A stretch of DNA of 64,000 nt from Syntrophotaleaceae bacterium (GCA_041390365.1 JAWKQB010000004.1:1-64000), one strand, 5' to 3'. Positions 27,030 through 36,867 are shown, counted from the first letter of the stretch. The notes: generated from the sequence alone by a model not told the origin. Translations and numbers: made by a program.

Positions 27030-27425
27030 ATTTCAGCCTGCTTTCAAGATGGCGTGGCAAAACTCACCACTGCTGCATTATTGCAATTGCTCTCGTCACT
27101 GCATCGCTAAATACGCCGGATTCCTCACCAATTGCGCGCGCCTTGCATTGCGCATTTTGCTTAACCAGTTTTCTTGCGAAAGCATCCTTCAGGGACCTTC
27201 GAACTTTTTGCAGAAGGGTGGAAATAATCGTTGCGTAAAGTATTGCATTTGTCTTCTTGTTGTGGCAGAAAAGACATGCTTCTTGTGAATTATTAGCAAA
27301 AAGCTATGATTTGTTTCCCTTTTTTCTAAAAATAGAATTATTTTTTTTCAATTTTTATTCGGCTTTTAGGCCTGTTCGGTTCCACTGGAACCGGATTTTA
27401 AACAAATTACCTGGGAGGGTGCCAA
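27030..27425. other. 396-nt intergenic region with a leader hairpin
   Basis: No credible gene is seen. The left half must hold the promoter for the minus-strand hydrolase. The block at about 27044-27220 (GGCAAAACTCACC onward) looks like a dispersed intergenic repeat of this group, but I cannot check copy number. The AT-rich right half holds a 9-bp hairpin TTCGGTTCC/GGAACCGGA (27375-27383/27387-27395, with one G-T pair) followed by TTTTAAAC, about 30 nt upstream of the next start, which has the ribosome-binding site GGGAGGG. Confidence 0.4.
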
Positions 27426-28004
27426 ATGAAAAACATCAATTTTTTCGGAAAATCAATGATTTTTTTGCTGTTGTTCGCCTTGTCCGGCTTTGTGTCGGGT
27501 TCTGCCTTCGCCGCAAAAGAGGTTCGGTATACCAAGTACAACATTCATACTCAGGCCAAGGGAGGCAAACTCCTTAGTGCCAGCTATGCCAACTATACCA
27601 GGCCGGGAGCCGGACATTACATAATCCCTGCCGGTACCAAGATCGTTATCAGCGGAAAATCCCGAAAGGAAATCAAGTTTCAGATTGATGGTGATGAACG
27701 CGAGGTTCAATTTCTGTTCCATGAGTCGCGTATGGGAATGAGCGTCGATGAATATATTCAGAAAATCACTTCAGCAGATCCGGTTTCCCTGAAAAAGCTT
27801 TCGACCCTGGACCGCAAGGGGGTTGCCGAGGGCAAGGCCTTTGTCGGAATGACCCGGGAAGGGGTCATGACCGCTCTGGGCTATCCGGCCACTCACAAAA
27901 CTCCTTCACCCGATTCTCCCACCTGGATTTACTGGACAAACCGCTTCGGTACTCTTGCCGTCGATTTCGATGACAAGGGCCGGGCGAGGTCTGTCAGAGA
28001 ATAG
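27426..28004 (+). CDS. Small exported protein with BamE/SmpA-like C-terminus
   Basis: A 192-aa protein with a clear signal peptide (ending SGSAFAAKE). The C-terminal 55 residues have the BamE/SmpA-type pattern: FVGMTREGVMTALGYPATHKTP followed by WIYWTNRFGTLAVDFDDKGR. No lipobox is present, so it is probably periplasmic. It is the last gene before the large biosynthetic locus, but with a 107-nt gap, so its link to that locus is uncertain. The function is not known. Confidence 0.75.
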   Translation: MKNINFFGKSMIFLLLFALSGFVSGSAFAAKEVRYTKYNIHTQAKGGKLLSASYANYTRPGAGHYIIPAGTKIVISGKSRKEIKFQIDGDEREVQFLFHESRMGMSVDEYIQKITSADPVSLKKLSTLDRKGVAEGKAFVGMTREGVMTALGYPATHKTPSPDSPTWIYWTNRFGTLAVDFDDKGRARSVRE

Positions 28005-28111
28005 ACAACCCTGGTTCGTGGGATTGGTGCCATCGCAGCCCATGGCGGGATGGATTCCTGTCTCTCTTGTCCCTGCCCTGCCATTTATAAATATCACCGG
28101 AGAATATGTAA

Positions 28112-28834
28112 ATGCGCGAAGTTGCATTGGTTACAGGTGCCAGCAAGGGGATCGGCGCGGCGATAGCCCTGGACCTGGCCCGTAGCGGTTTCGATATTTG
28201 GCTTAATTTTCGCAGAGATCACCAGGCTGCTTCTGAAGTGGCAGCTGCCATAGAGGCTGAAGGTGCGGCCTGCAGTCTGCTTCCCTTCGATGTGTCTGAC
28301 GGACTGGCGGTACGGACGGCACTGGAGCCGCTACTGCAGGACAAAACCCCTTATGCCGTCATCAACAACGCCGGCTTCGCCCGCGATGGGTTGATGGTCT
28401 GGATGAAGGACGAGGAGTGGCAGGACGTCCTGAAGGTTCATCTCGACGGGTTTTTCAATGTCACCAAGACTGTGCTGACCGGCATGCTGAAAAAACGTCG
28501 GGGGCGGATCGTCAACATCGTTTCCACTTCCGGGCAGAGCGGTTTTGCCGGTCAGGTCAACTACTCGGCGGCCAAGGCGGGACTGATCGGTGCGACCAAG
28601 GCGCTTGCCGGCGAGGTCGCCAAACGAAATATCCTGGTCAATGCGGTTTCGCCCGGTTTTATCGAAACGGAAATGACCAAGGACCTGCCGCAGGAACGAA
28701 TCCTGCCGATGATCCCTCTGGGAAGGGTTGGGCGGCCGGAAGAAGTGGCAGGATTGGTCGCCTTTTTGTGTTCGGACCGCGCCTCCTACATCACCGGCCA
28801 GGTTTTCTCGGTCAACGGTGGAACTTACATGTAG
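28112..28834 (+). CDS. 3-oxoacyl-ACP reductase (FabG/ApeQ-like)
   Basis: A 240-aa short-chain dehydrogenase with all FabG hallmarks: NADP-binding TGASKGIG, NNAG at about residue 90, catalytic Ser in VSTSGQSG, YSAAK at about residue 151, and the PGFIETEM segment. It reduces the beta-keto group on an ACP-bound chain. As first gene of a 30-kb same-strand locus with KS, dehydratase and ACP genes, it is most like the ApeQ ketoreductase of aryl-polyene clusters. GGAG lies 8 nt upstream of the ATG. Confidence 0.92.
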   Translation: MREVALVTGASKGIGAAIALDLARSGFDIWLNFRRDHQAASEVAAAIEAEGAACSLLPFDVSDGLAVRTALEPLLQDKTPYAVINNAGFARDGLMVWMKDEEWQDVLKVHLDGFFNVTKTVLTGMLKKRRGRIVNIVSTSGQSGFAGQVNYSAAKAGLIGATKALAGEVAKRNILVNAVSPGFIETEMTKDLPQERILPMIPLGRVGRPEEVAGLVAFLCSDRASYITGQVFSVNGGTYM

Positions 28835-28902
28835 TATTCCGGCCCGGGCTGATTCATCAAGTAAGCCAGGGTTGCAACGGCATGATTGAAGGGGTCTTTG
28901 CC

Positions 28903-30120
28903 ATGCATCGGGTTGCCATAACGGGATTGGGCATCGTCTCCTGCCTAGGCAGTGATACGAAAACCGTCACTTCCGCCCTGCGGGAGGGGCGTTCGGGAAT
29001 CGTGGTCGACGAGGAACGGCGCCGGATCGGATTTCGCAGTCCGCTTACCGGATCGGTGCGGGATTTTGACCCTTCAGCCCTTCTGAGCCGCAAGCAGCGC
29101 AAAACCATGCCGGATTTCGCCATTCAGGCCTATTCCGCAACATGCGACGCCCTGCGCATGGCCAATCTGAGCGATGTGGAGATCCAAAATCCGGAAACGG
29201 GGTTGATCTTCGGCTGCGACTCCAGCTGTATCGCGGCCATCGAGCAGGTGGAAGCCCTGCGGGAGAAAGGAGAAACCAAGTTGATCGGCAGTGGGGCGGT
29301 GTTCCGTTCCATGACCAGCTGCATCACCATGAATCTCAATACCCTGCTGCAGACCCGGGGTGCCTGCTGGACGATCAGCTCGGCCTGTTCCAGCGGCGGA
29401 CATGCGGTTGGGCAGGCGGCCGATCTCATCGCTTTCGGTCGGCAGGAAAGGGTCATCTGCGGCGGCGCCCAGGAAATCAACTGGGAATCGATGTGCAGCT
29501 TTGACGGTCTGGGCGCCTTTTCCCTTCGGGTCGAGGAACCCCGGGTCGCCAGCCGGCCCTTCGATGCAAACCGCGACGGATTGGTGCCGAGCGGGGGGGC
29601 GGCCGCCATCGTGCTGGAACGTTACGACCTGGCGCGGGCCCGGGGCGCCGACATTCTGGGGGAAGTCCTCGGCTACGGTTTTTCATCCGATGGCGAACAT
29701 CTTTCCGTCCCGGGAGGGGACGGTTTGCAGCGTGCCATGGGCAAAGCAATTGAGGCCGCCGGACTGAAGCCAGCGGATATCGATTATATCTCGGCCCACG
29801 CCACCTCAACGCCGGCCGGAGATGCCGCCGAAGCGGAAAATATTTCAGCCCTATTCGGCGGATCCAGCCCGCTGGTTTCCTCGACCAAGTCGATGACCGG
29901 GCATGAACTCTGGATGTCCGGTGCCGCCCAGGTCGTATATTCCGCTCTGATGGCGCAAGGCGGGTTCATCGCACCGAACATCAACTTCGAGAACCCCGAT
30001 GAATCGACCCGAAAGCTGCGTATCGCGACGGAAACCGTGAACCGCGCTCCAGAGCATGTGCTGTGCAATTCGGCCGGTTTCGGCGGCACCAACTCCTGTC
30101 TGGTGTTGAGGTTTGCATGA
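28903..30120 (+). CDS. Beta-ketoacyl-ACP synthase 1 (FabF-like)
   Basis: A 405-aa KS of the FabB/FabF type with intact triad: Cys162 in SSACSSGG, His in ISAHATSTPAGD, and His in KSMTGHELWMSGA. It condenses malonyl-ACP with an acyl chain. The ATG at 28903 is chosen because GAAGGGG precedes it by 8 nt and it opens MHRVAITGLGIVS; an ATG at 28882 is the alternative and the open frame back to 28417 is inside the reductase gene. Its stop overlaps the next gene by ATGA. It has no adjacent Cys-less partner, unlike the two KS genes farther downstream. Confidence 0.92.
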   Translation: MHRVAITGLGIVSCLGSDTKTVTSALREGRSGIVVDEERRRIGFRSPLTGSVRDFDPSALLSRKQRKTMPDFAIQAYSATCDALRMANLSDVEIQNPETGLIFGCDSSCIAAIEQVEALREKGETKLIGSGAVFRSMTSCITMNLNTLLQTRGACWTISSACSSGGHAVGQAADLIAFGRQERVICGGAQEINWESMCSFDGLGAFSLRVEEPRVASRPFDANRDGLVPSGGAAAIVLERYDLARARGADILGEVLGYGFSSDGEHLSVPGGDGLQRAMGKAIEAAGLKPADIDYISAHATSTPAGDAAEAENISALFGGSSPLVSSTKSMTGHELWMSGAAQVVYSALMAQGGFIAPNINFENPDESTRKLRIATETVNRAPEHVLCNSAGFGGTNSCLVLRFA

Positions 30121-31604
30121 CTTTCGATTCGGTGGTGGTGGGCGGAGGCGTTTCCGGCCTTACCGCCGCCCTGATATTGGCCCGTCACGGGCGCAAGGTC
30201 GCCCTGGTTGAAAAGGAGCGTCGACTCGCGCCCCTGATTCGCGGGTTTATCCGCGAAGGCATCTACTTCGACAGTGCTTTTCACTACGCCGGAGGGCTGG
30301 CCGACGGCGAAGTGCTCGACCTGTTTTTCCGCTATCTGGGCCTGGCCGGCCGGGTTGAGAAATATCCGTTCAATCCGGAGGGGTTCGACGTCTTCCGGGA
30401 TACGGAGCAAGGCCGGGACTTCCCTTTTCCCGCAGGATTGCCACTGCTGCAGACGGCCCTGCAGGAAGCCTTTCCAGCTGAGCGGTATGCCGTTCGGGAT
30501 TACCTCAGGAAGCTGGAGGAGGTCCGCCGTCGGCTGCCCTATCTCGATCCCGATATTCCTGCGGATCAATGGGATGCGGCAGGAGTTGTTCAGGGGCCCT
30601 CTTTGGCCGAAGTGCTGGAACAATGTACCGGGAATCTGGCTCTGAAAAATCTGCTGTCGCTGCACACTCTTTTGCATGGAGTGCCGGCCCGGGAAGTTTC
30701 TTTCGCCATCCATGCCAGCGTGGCAGGTCTCTATTATCATTCGGCTTACGGCCTGGTAGGCGGCGGCAGGGCGTTGGCCGAGGCCTTCGAAGACCAGTTG
30801 AACGTCGAGGGCATCACCCCGATTACCGGAAGGGGAGTCAAACGCCTGAATTTGGATTCGTCCGGTGGGCTGCAGGGTGTCGAGCTGGACGATGGCGAGC
30901 GGATTTACGGCCGGGAATGTCTGGTGACCACCCATCCGAGTCTCTTTCTTGAGATGGCTCCGCCAGGTACATTACGACCGGCGTTCAAAAAACGCATAGA
31001 AAATCTCGAAGAGTCCGCCACCGCTTTTGTCCTTTATGGAACGGGGCCAGAGTCGCCGCAGATTCTTACCAGAAGGAATCTGATTGTCGGAAAATCGGGT
31101 GGGGACGGCGATCCCTGGTATGGAGACAAGGCCGAACGTCCTTTTTTCCTGTCCGGTGGCGCCGCTTGTCGCGAAAATGCAGCGACTTCCGGGTGGGTGG
31201 CTATCTGTCCGGTCCAATGGGATGATATCGGCTGGAAGGGCCAGGGCTGCTCCCGGCAGCGGGAAGCCGGATATGCAGACAGAAAGAGCCGGATAGGCGA
31301 AAGGCTCTTCGAAAGGATTCGGCAACAGGTGCCCGAGTTGGCCAATGGGGTCCGTTTGCTGGAGATGGCAAGCCCCCTGACCCTGCAAAATTACACCGGA
31401 AGCCCGACAGGGGGCCTTTACGGCGTCAAGCACAAGGTCGGTCAATACAACCCCCAACCGGCTGTTCGCATCCCGGGGGTGTATCTTGCCGGACAGGCCG
31501 TCGCTGCACCGGGCATTCTCGGGGCCATAATTTCGGCCTTTCTCGCCTGCGGGCATCTGTTCGGGCACGATCATCTGCGCAGAGAGGTTCTGGCATGTCG
31601 CTGA
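30117..31604 (+). CDS. FAD-dependent oxidoreductase, CrtI/phytoene-desaturase-like
   Basis: A 495-aa flavoprotein. The dinucleotide-binding motif VVGGGVSGLTAALILARHG is at residue 7, with the acidic end LVEKE, and the C-terminal FAD motif VYLAGQAVAAPGILGAIISAFLACG closes it as in phytoene desaturases. Such enzymes desaturate or isomerise long polyene or lipid chains. CrtI-like genes beside KS and radical SAM genes have been noted in proposed ladderane loci of anammox bacteria and Desulfotalea. Here it sits between two KS genes, overlapping both, so it must be part of the lipid pathway. The exact reaction is inferred. Confidence 0.85.
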   Translation: MTFDSVVVGGGVSGLTAALILARHGRKVALVEKERRLAPLIRGFIREGIYFDSAFHYAGGLADGEVLDLFFRYLGLAGRVEKYPFNPEGFDVFRDTEQGRDFPFPAGLPLLQTALQEAFPAERYAVRDYLRKLEEVRRRLPYLDPDIPADQWDAAGVVQGPSLAEVLEQCTGNLALKNLLSLHTLLHGVPAREVSFAIHASVAGLYYHSAYGLVGGGRALAEAFEDQLNVEGITPITGRGVKRLNLDSSGGLQGVELDDGERIYGRECLVTTHPSLFLEMAPPGTLRPAFKKRIENLEESATAFVLYGTGPESPQILTRRNLIVGKSGGDGDPWYGDKAERPFFLSGGAACRENAATSGWVAICPVQWDDIGWKGQGCSRQREAGYADRKSRIGERLFERIRQQVPELANGVRLLEMASPLTLQNYTGSPTGGLYGVKHKVGQYNPQPAVRIPGVYLAGQAVAAPGILGAIISAFLACGHLFGHDHLRREVLACR

Positions 31605-32830
31605 AAAGAGTGGTTATCACGGGCCTGGGGGCCGTTTCGCCTTTTGGGGGGAATACTGCCGCCCTGGTGGAAGGTCTTCTGGCCGGCCGGAGCGCTGTCC
31701 GAAACGTGGCCGGGTTGGAAAGGATCGGAGGCCTGCGCCCGCGTGTGGCCGCCCCGGTCACGGGCATCGATCCCAAGGAGATTCCACGCAAGTACCGTCG
31801 ATCCATGTCCTCCATGTCGATCTTTGCCACTTTCGCCTGCCAGGAAGCTCTGGCGCAGGCAGGATTGACGGCCGAAGAAGCCAGCGACGGCAGACTCGGC
31901 CTCGCTCTCGGATCGACAGTCGGCAGCACCCAGGCGAGCGAAGACTTTTTCCGCGACTTTTTTACCGACTACAGTCTGGAGCGGATGCGCTCGACGCTCT
32001 TTTTTCAGATCATGAATCATTCCGTCGCCGCAAATGTGGCCCAGGCCCTGGAAATCACCGGCCGATTGCTGGCTCCGGCCTCGGCCTGTTCCACCGGCTG
32101 CCAGGCCATCGGCTATGGGTATGAAATGGTGGCTTGCGGCCGGCAGCGGATGATGCTCTGCGGCGGAGCCGATGAGTTCCATCCTTTGACTGCAGCCACC
32201 TTCGATATCATGAACGCGGCCTCCTTCGCATTCAATCAGGAGCCCTCGCGCACTCCCCGTCCCTTTGATCGGGACCGCGACGGCATGGTCTGCGCCGAAG
32301 GCGCGGGAGTGGTCCTGTTGGAGTCCCTCGATTCGGCCCTGGCCCGGGGAGCGGAAATTCTCGGTGAAGTATCGGGGTTTGCCACCCTTTCCGATCCCAG
32401 CAATATCGCGAATCCCAATGCGGCGATGATGGAACACTGCATGCGGCTGGCGCTCGAAGATGCCGGATTGACCGCGGATCGCGTGGATTATGTCAACGCG
32501 CACGCCACTGCCACCCTGCAGGGCGATATCGCCGAGAGCGAGGCGATTGCCGGACTGTTCGGAGCACGGGTGCCGGTGAGCAGCTACAAGGGGCATCTGG
32601 GGCATGCCATGGCTGCCAGCGGAGCCCTGGAGACGATCGCAGCCCTGGAACTGATGAGAAACGAATTCCTCGTACCGACCCTGAACCTGGAAAACGTTGA
32701 CCCCGCTTGTGGCAGGATTCAACATCCGGATTCGATCCAAAAGGCATCCATCGACATCTTCGTCAAAAACAATTTCGCCCTTGGGGGCGTCAACTCTTCG
32801 ATTGTGGTAAGGAGATATCCGCATGACTGA
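31595..32830 (+). CDS. Beta-ketoacyl-ACP synthase 2 (FabF-like)
   Basis: A 411-aa KS with intact active site: Cys165 in ASACSTGCQA, His in VNAHATATLQGD, Lys and His in SYKGHLGHAMAASGA. It is clearly diverged from KS1 and probably prefers a different chain length or starter. It overlaps the CrtI-like gene by 10 nt and the following ACP gene by 8 nt, so all three are translationally coupled. Confidence 0.92.
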   Translation: MSLKRVVITGLGAVSPFGGNTAALVEGLLAGRSAVRNVAGLERIGGLRPRVAAPVTGIDPKEIPRKYRRSMSSMSIFATFACQEALAQAGLTAEEASDGRLGLALGSTVGSTQASEDFFRDFFTDYSLERMRSTLFFQIMNHSVAANVAQALEITGRLLAPASACSTGCQAIGYGYEMVACGRQRMMLCGGADEFHPLTAATFDIMNAASFAFNQEPSRTPRPFDRDRDGMVCAEGAGVVLLESLDSALARGAEILGEVSGFATLSDPSNIANPNAAMMEHCMRLALEDAGLTADRVDYVNAHATATLQGDIAESEAIAGLFGARVPVSSYKGHLGHAMAASGALETIAALELMRNEFLVPTLNLENVDPACGRIQHPDSIQKASIDIFVKNNFALGGVNSSIVVRRYPHD

Positions 32831-33089
32831 TCAGGAAATCATAGACCTTATCGATTCTTCTCTGGCCGAGGAATTCGAACTCGATCCGGAGGATATGAAT
32901 CCGGAAGCCAACCTCTATACCGATCTGGGGCTGGACAGCCTCGATGCCGTGGACATGGTTGTGGTGCTGGAAGGGGCATTCAAGTTCAAGATCCGCGAAG
33001 AAGACAGTATCCGGGAAATCCGTACCCTCAGCGACATTCATCGTTTCGTGATCTCCAAAAAGCGATCGCTGGAGAAAGAGACGGCCTGA
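32823..33089 (+). CDS. Acyl carrier protein 1
   Basis: An 88-aa acidic helical protein with the 4'-phosphopantetheine site GLDSLDAVDMVV (Ser at about residue 40). It carries growing chains as thioesters. It lies between KS2 and the acyltransferase, with a 2-nt gap to the latter, as in aryl-polyene clusters. It differs from ACP2 and ACP3 mainly in the N-terminal helix. Confidence 0.93.
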   Translation: MTDQEIIDLIDSSLAEEFELDPEDMNPEANLYTDLGLDSLDAVDMVVVLEGAFKFKIREEDSIREIRTLSDIHRFVISKKRSLEKETA

Positions 33090-33091
33090 CC

Positions 33092-33889
33092 ATGCCCATC
33101 GAAATATCGGCTTTGCAGGTCAATTCTCTATTCAATTTTCGCGATCGGCTGCTGGCCCTGATCACGACATCGGTGATCTATCCGCTCCTGATCCTCTGGA
33201 CCCTGCTGGGCATCGCTCTCTTCCCGGCGGCTTTTGCCGCCTGGAAACTGTTCACCGGCTGGGACGGAGGCCGCATCATGCGCCATTTCATCTGGCTTTA
33301 CGGCCGGGGATGGGTCGTGATCGTTTCTCCCTTCGTCCGCTTCAAACGGCAAGGGCTGGAAAACCTTCGACTGCCCCGGGGCAGCATACTGGTGGTCAAT
33401 CACCTCTCATTCTTCGACACCTACTGCATGGCGCTGCTGCCAGTTTTTGACGTGACCTTCGCTGTCCGGTCCTGGCCGTTCCGCATGTTCTGGTACGGCC
33501 GTTTCATGCGGCTGGCCGGATATCTCGACGTCGAATCCGACAGTTGGGACGAGACCCGGGAAAAAAGCGCCAAGGTCCTGGCCGCGGGCGGACATCTGCT
33601 GTTCTTCCCCGAAGGTCATCGCAGCCGGGACGGCCGTTTGCAGCGTTTCTACCGGGGAGCCTTTCGCCTGGCGGCGGAAACCGGGGCTCCGCTGGTTCCT
33701 CTCTGCCTGACAGGTACCGACCGCCTGCTGCCGCCCGGCCGACTCTGGCTGGCGCCGGCGAAGGTCACGCTGCGAGCATTGGAGGCGATCGATCCGGCGG
33801 ATTTTCCCGGAGACGACGGTCATCGTGACCTGGTGCGCGAGGTAAAGAAACGGATGGCGCGAAGCATCGAGGAAATGGAGGGGAAATGA
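33092..33889 (+). CDS. Lysophospholipid acyltransferase family (PlsC-like)
   Basis: A 265-aa membrane-associated acyltransferase with a hydrophobic N-terminal segment (VIYPLLILWTLLGIALFPAAFAAW) and the HX4D catalytic motif in VVNHLSFFDTY at about residue 109, then the FFPEGHRSRDG block. It probably moves a chain from ACP onto a lipid or sugar acceptor, as proposed for ApeD-type enzymes. It overlaps the ligase start by ATGA. Confidence 0.88.
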   Translation: MPIEISALQVNSLFNFRDRLLALITTSVIYPLLILWTLLGIALFPAAFAAWKLFTGWDGGRIMRHFIWLYGRGWVVIVSPFVRFKRQGLENLRLPRGSILVVNHLSFFDTYCMALLPVFDVTFAVRSWPFRMFWYGRFMRLAGYLDVESDSWDETREKSAKVLAAGGHLLFFPEGHRSRDGRLQRFYRGAFRLAAETGAPLVPLCLTGTDRLLPPGRLWLAPAKVTLRALEAIDPADFPGDDGHRDLVREVKKRMARSIEEMEGK

Positions 33890-35234
33890 GCCTTTTGCAG
33901 AAGAACGCGGCTGCATTTCGGCACAGCAACCTGGCTTTTTCCAGTATTCACGAAATTAACGCCACCCAGAACGAACTTTTGCGCAATCATATCGCCTATC
34001 TCTCAGCGCATTCTCCATTTTATCGAAAACGTTTTGCAGAGACGGGCGTAAATCCGGCCGGGATTCGGACCCTCGAAGATATCGGATTGTTGCCCTTGAC
34101 CGACAAGGCGGACCTGGCCAGCTGCAATGAGGAATTTCTGTGTGTCGACCGGAGGGAGATCGTCGATCTCTGCCTGACCTCAGGTACAACCGGACGCCCC
34201 GTTGCACTGGCACAAACCGCCCTGGACCTGGAACGATTGGCTTTCAACGAGGAACTGTCCTTCCGCTGCATCGGTATTACCGCTGCCGACCGGGTATTGA
34301 TTGCCGCCGCCATGGATCGGTGTTTCATGGCTGGCCTGGCCTATTTTCTGGGCCTTGTCCGAATTGGGGCCCAGGCGATTCGCGGCGGGTCGAGCAGCGT
34401 ACCGGCCCTGATGGAGCTTTTGAACGCTCACCATCCGACAGCTATCGTCGGGGTTCCGACCCTGCTTCTGCGCCTGGCCGAAAGTCTCCAGGACGAAGGC
34501 CTTGATCCAGTTAGCCTGGGGATTCGGCGACTGATCTGCATCGGTGAACCGCTGCGCCTGGCTGACTTGTCTCTCTCGGTCAGCGGCAAGCGCCTGCAGG
34601 CCCTGTGGGGAGCGGAGGTTTTCGGAACCTACGCCAGCACCGAAATGGCCACCGCCTTTACCGATTGCTCTTTTGGACGGGGGGGCCATTTGCAACCTGA
34701 ATTGATGGTCGTGGAAATCATCGATGAAGAGGGTCGTCCCCTGCCGCCCGGAATACCTGGGGAGGTGGTGGCCACGCCGCTGCAGGTTACGGGGATGCCG
34801 CTGCTGCGGTTTCGAACGGGGGATATCGCCGCTCTGTACAGGGAACCGTGCTCCTGCGGACGCAATTCCTGGCGACTGGGTCCGATTATCGGACGCAGAG
34901 CGCAGATGCTCAAGTATCGAGGGACGACAGTTTTCCCCAGGCCATTTTCCAGGTTCTGGAAGAAATCAACTGGGTCCGTGGGTACTACCTGGAAGTTTTC
35001 GATGAATTTGACCTGGGAGACCGCCTGCGGATCGTTGTGGGCTGCGCCGATCCCGCCGCCCGGGCGGAGTTTCTGGCCGAGCTGATTGCCGCCCGCATCC
35101 GGGTCAAACCCGAAGTGATGCTGGTTTCCCCCGAAGAGGTGCGGCGCAAAACAACGGCACCGGACAAGCGCAAACCGATAACTTTTTTCGATTTTCGGGG
35201 CATGGCAACGGAGGAACTAAGAAACCATGTTTGA
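33886..35234 (+). CDS. PaaK-type aryl-CoA/ACP ligase, frameshifted near 34935
   Basis: This is an AMP-forming ligase of the phenylacetate-CoA ligase family. The phosphate loop LTSGTTGRPV is at about residue 104, then the TYASTEMA adenine-site block and the LRFRTGDIAAL block. The first frame runs to 35085, but after about residue 350 (KYRGTTVFP) its translation stops looking like a ligase. The family C-terminal domain (QAIFQVLEEINWVRGYYLEV to PITFFDFR) continues in another frame to the stop at 35234. One missing C in the run CCCC at 34935-34938 accounts for this. It should activate an aryl acid such as coumarate as chain starter. Whether the gene is broken, phase-variable or mis-sequenced cannot be told. 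The start overlaps the acyltransferase stop and the end overlaps the ammonia-lyase start. Confidence 0.82.
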
Positions 35235-36867
35235 GGCTGAAACAACACTGACAAAAACTCCGGCGGTCGCCTGCCGGCGTCCTGCGATCGCGCTGAACGG
35301 ATGTGATCTTCGGATCGAGGATATCGTTGCCATCGGCGTGGGGGACAGGGAGGTCTGTCTGGACCCCGCCGCTCTCGAACGCTGCCGTGCCAGCCGCCGG
35401 TTTCTTGAGCAGGAAGTCGCCGCCCGGCGCATTATCTACGGGGTCAATACCTCCTTCGGTCCCATGTGCAACAAGATCATCGAGGACCGGGAGATCGAAG
35501 CCCTGCAGGTCAATCTCATCCGCAGCCATGCCGCGGGGCTCGGAGATCCGCTGAAGCCCTATATTGCCGTGGGCATCCTGGCGGTCCGACTGAATACCCT
35601 GGTGAAGGGCTACAGCGGGGTGCGCATCGAACTTCTCGAATTCATGCGTGACATGATCAACCACGGCATTGCCCCCTACATTCCCGAATGCGGCAGCGTC
35701 GGCGCCTCCGGCGATCTTATTCACCTGGCTCACATGGCCCTGGCGATCATCGGCGAGGGCCGGGTCTATTATCAGGGTGTCCTGCGTCCCGCGGCGGAAG
35801 TGTTCGCTGAGGTCGGCATGACGCCGATGCAGCTCTCCTTCAAGGAGGGGATTGCATTGATGAACGGCACCAGCGCGATGACCGCACTGGCTGCGTTTGC
35901 TCTGTTCGGCGCAAAAAAACTGCTTCGCCTGTCCTGCGTCACCGGTGCCTTCGCTCTCGAAATTTTTGGCGGCATCGACGATGCTTTCGATGAGGACCTG
36001 CATCGGGTCAAACCTCATCCTGGACAGCTCCAGGTGGCTGAAACCATTCGCAGCCTCTATCAGGGATCGAAAAACATCACCCTGCGCGCAGACATGCACG
36101 ACCGGATTCGCAGCCAGCAGCAGGACGGCCCGGTCTATGAAACCAGCATCAACGTGCAGGACGTCTATTCGGTGCGCTGCACTGCGCAGGTTCTGGCGCC
36201 GGTGGCGGAGGCGATCGAGCTTGCCGTTCGCACGGTGGAGACCGAAGCCAATTCCTCCAACGACAACCCGATCGTCATCCCTGAAAAGAAAAAGATCATC
36301 CACGGCGGCAACTTCCACGGCCAGAGCATCGGTTTCGTGATGGATGCGCTTTGTATCGCCATCGCTACCCTCTCCACCCTCTCGGAGCGGCGCATCAACA
36401 AATTTCTCGACCGAAGCCTCAACGAAGGGCTGCCCGAATTCCTCATTCCCGGCACTCCCGGACTGACCATGGGGTTCATGGGAGCCCAGTATCTGGCCAC
36501 TTCGACCACCGCCGAAAATCGACAACTGGCCGCGCCGGTCAGCACCCACTCGATCTCCTGCAACGTCTCGAACCAGGACGTGGTCAGCATGGGCACCGTG
36601 GCCGCCCGCAAGGCCTTCAAGAGTGTCAGCAACGCCAAACATATATTGACCCTCGAGGTATTGGCAGACCTCCAGGCCCTGTCTTTCCGCAATGCCGAGG
36701 GCCTCGGCGGGGGCACCCGGCGGGTTCATCAGATTCTGTCCCGGGAATTCGTACCCTATGACAACAGCCGGGTTTTTCATGAGGACCTGGTCCGGTTCCG
36801 GAAACTGCTTTTTTCCAGTCAGTTGTTCGATGACCTGAAGGTCTACCAGGAGGAAGGCCATGCATGA
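35227..36867 (+). CDS. MIO-type aromatic amino acid ammonia-lyase (TAL/HAL family)
   Basis: A 546-aa ammonia lyase. The MIO prosthetic group forms from Ala160-Ser161-Gly162 in GSVGASGDLIHLAHMAL, and YGVNTSFGP near residue 74 is the other active-site block. The selectivity region reads NLIRSHAAGLGDP; the SH pair resembles histidase, but flexirubin-type tyrosine ammonia-lyases, as I recall them, also have it. In this setting, next to a PaaK ligase, I infer deamination of tyrosine or phenylalanine to give coumarate or cinnamate as aryl starter. GAGGA precedes the ATG, and the start overlaps the ligase stop by 8 nt. Confidence 0.88.
   Translation: MFEAETTLTKTPAVACRRPAIALNGCDLRIEDIVAIGVGDREVCLDPAALERCRASRRFLEQEVAARRIIYGVNTSFGPMCNKIIEDREIEALQVNLIRSHAAGLGDPLKPYIAVGILAVRLNTLVKGYSGVRIELLEFMRDMINHGIAPYIPECGSVGASGDLIHLAHMALAIIGEGRVYYQGVLRPAAEVFAEVGMTPMQLSFKEGIALMNGTSAMTALAAFALFGAKKLLRLSCVTGAFALEIFGGIDDAFDEDLHRVKPHPGQLQVAETIRSLYQGSKNITLRADMHDRIRSQQQDGPVYETSINVQDVYSVRCTAQVLAPVAEAIELAVRTVETEANSSNDNPIVIPEKKKIIHGGNFHGQSIGFVMDALCIAIATLSTLSERRINKFLDRSLNEGLPEFLIPGTPGLTMGFMGAQYLATSTTAENRQLAAPVSTHSISCNVSNQDVVSMGTVAARKAFKSVSNAKHILTLEVLADLQALSFRNAEGLGGGTRRVHQILSREFVPYDNSRVFHEDLVRFRKLLFSSQLFDDLKVYQEEGHA

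Noticed and set aside
28417..28902. Upstream extension of KS1 frame
   Set aside because: The extension lies within the ketoreductase gene and gives low-complexity Arg/Gly-rich sequence; a good start and ribosome-binding site exist at 28903.
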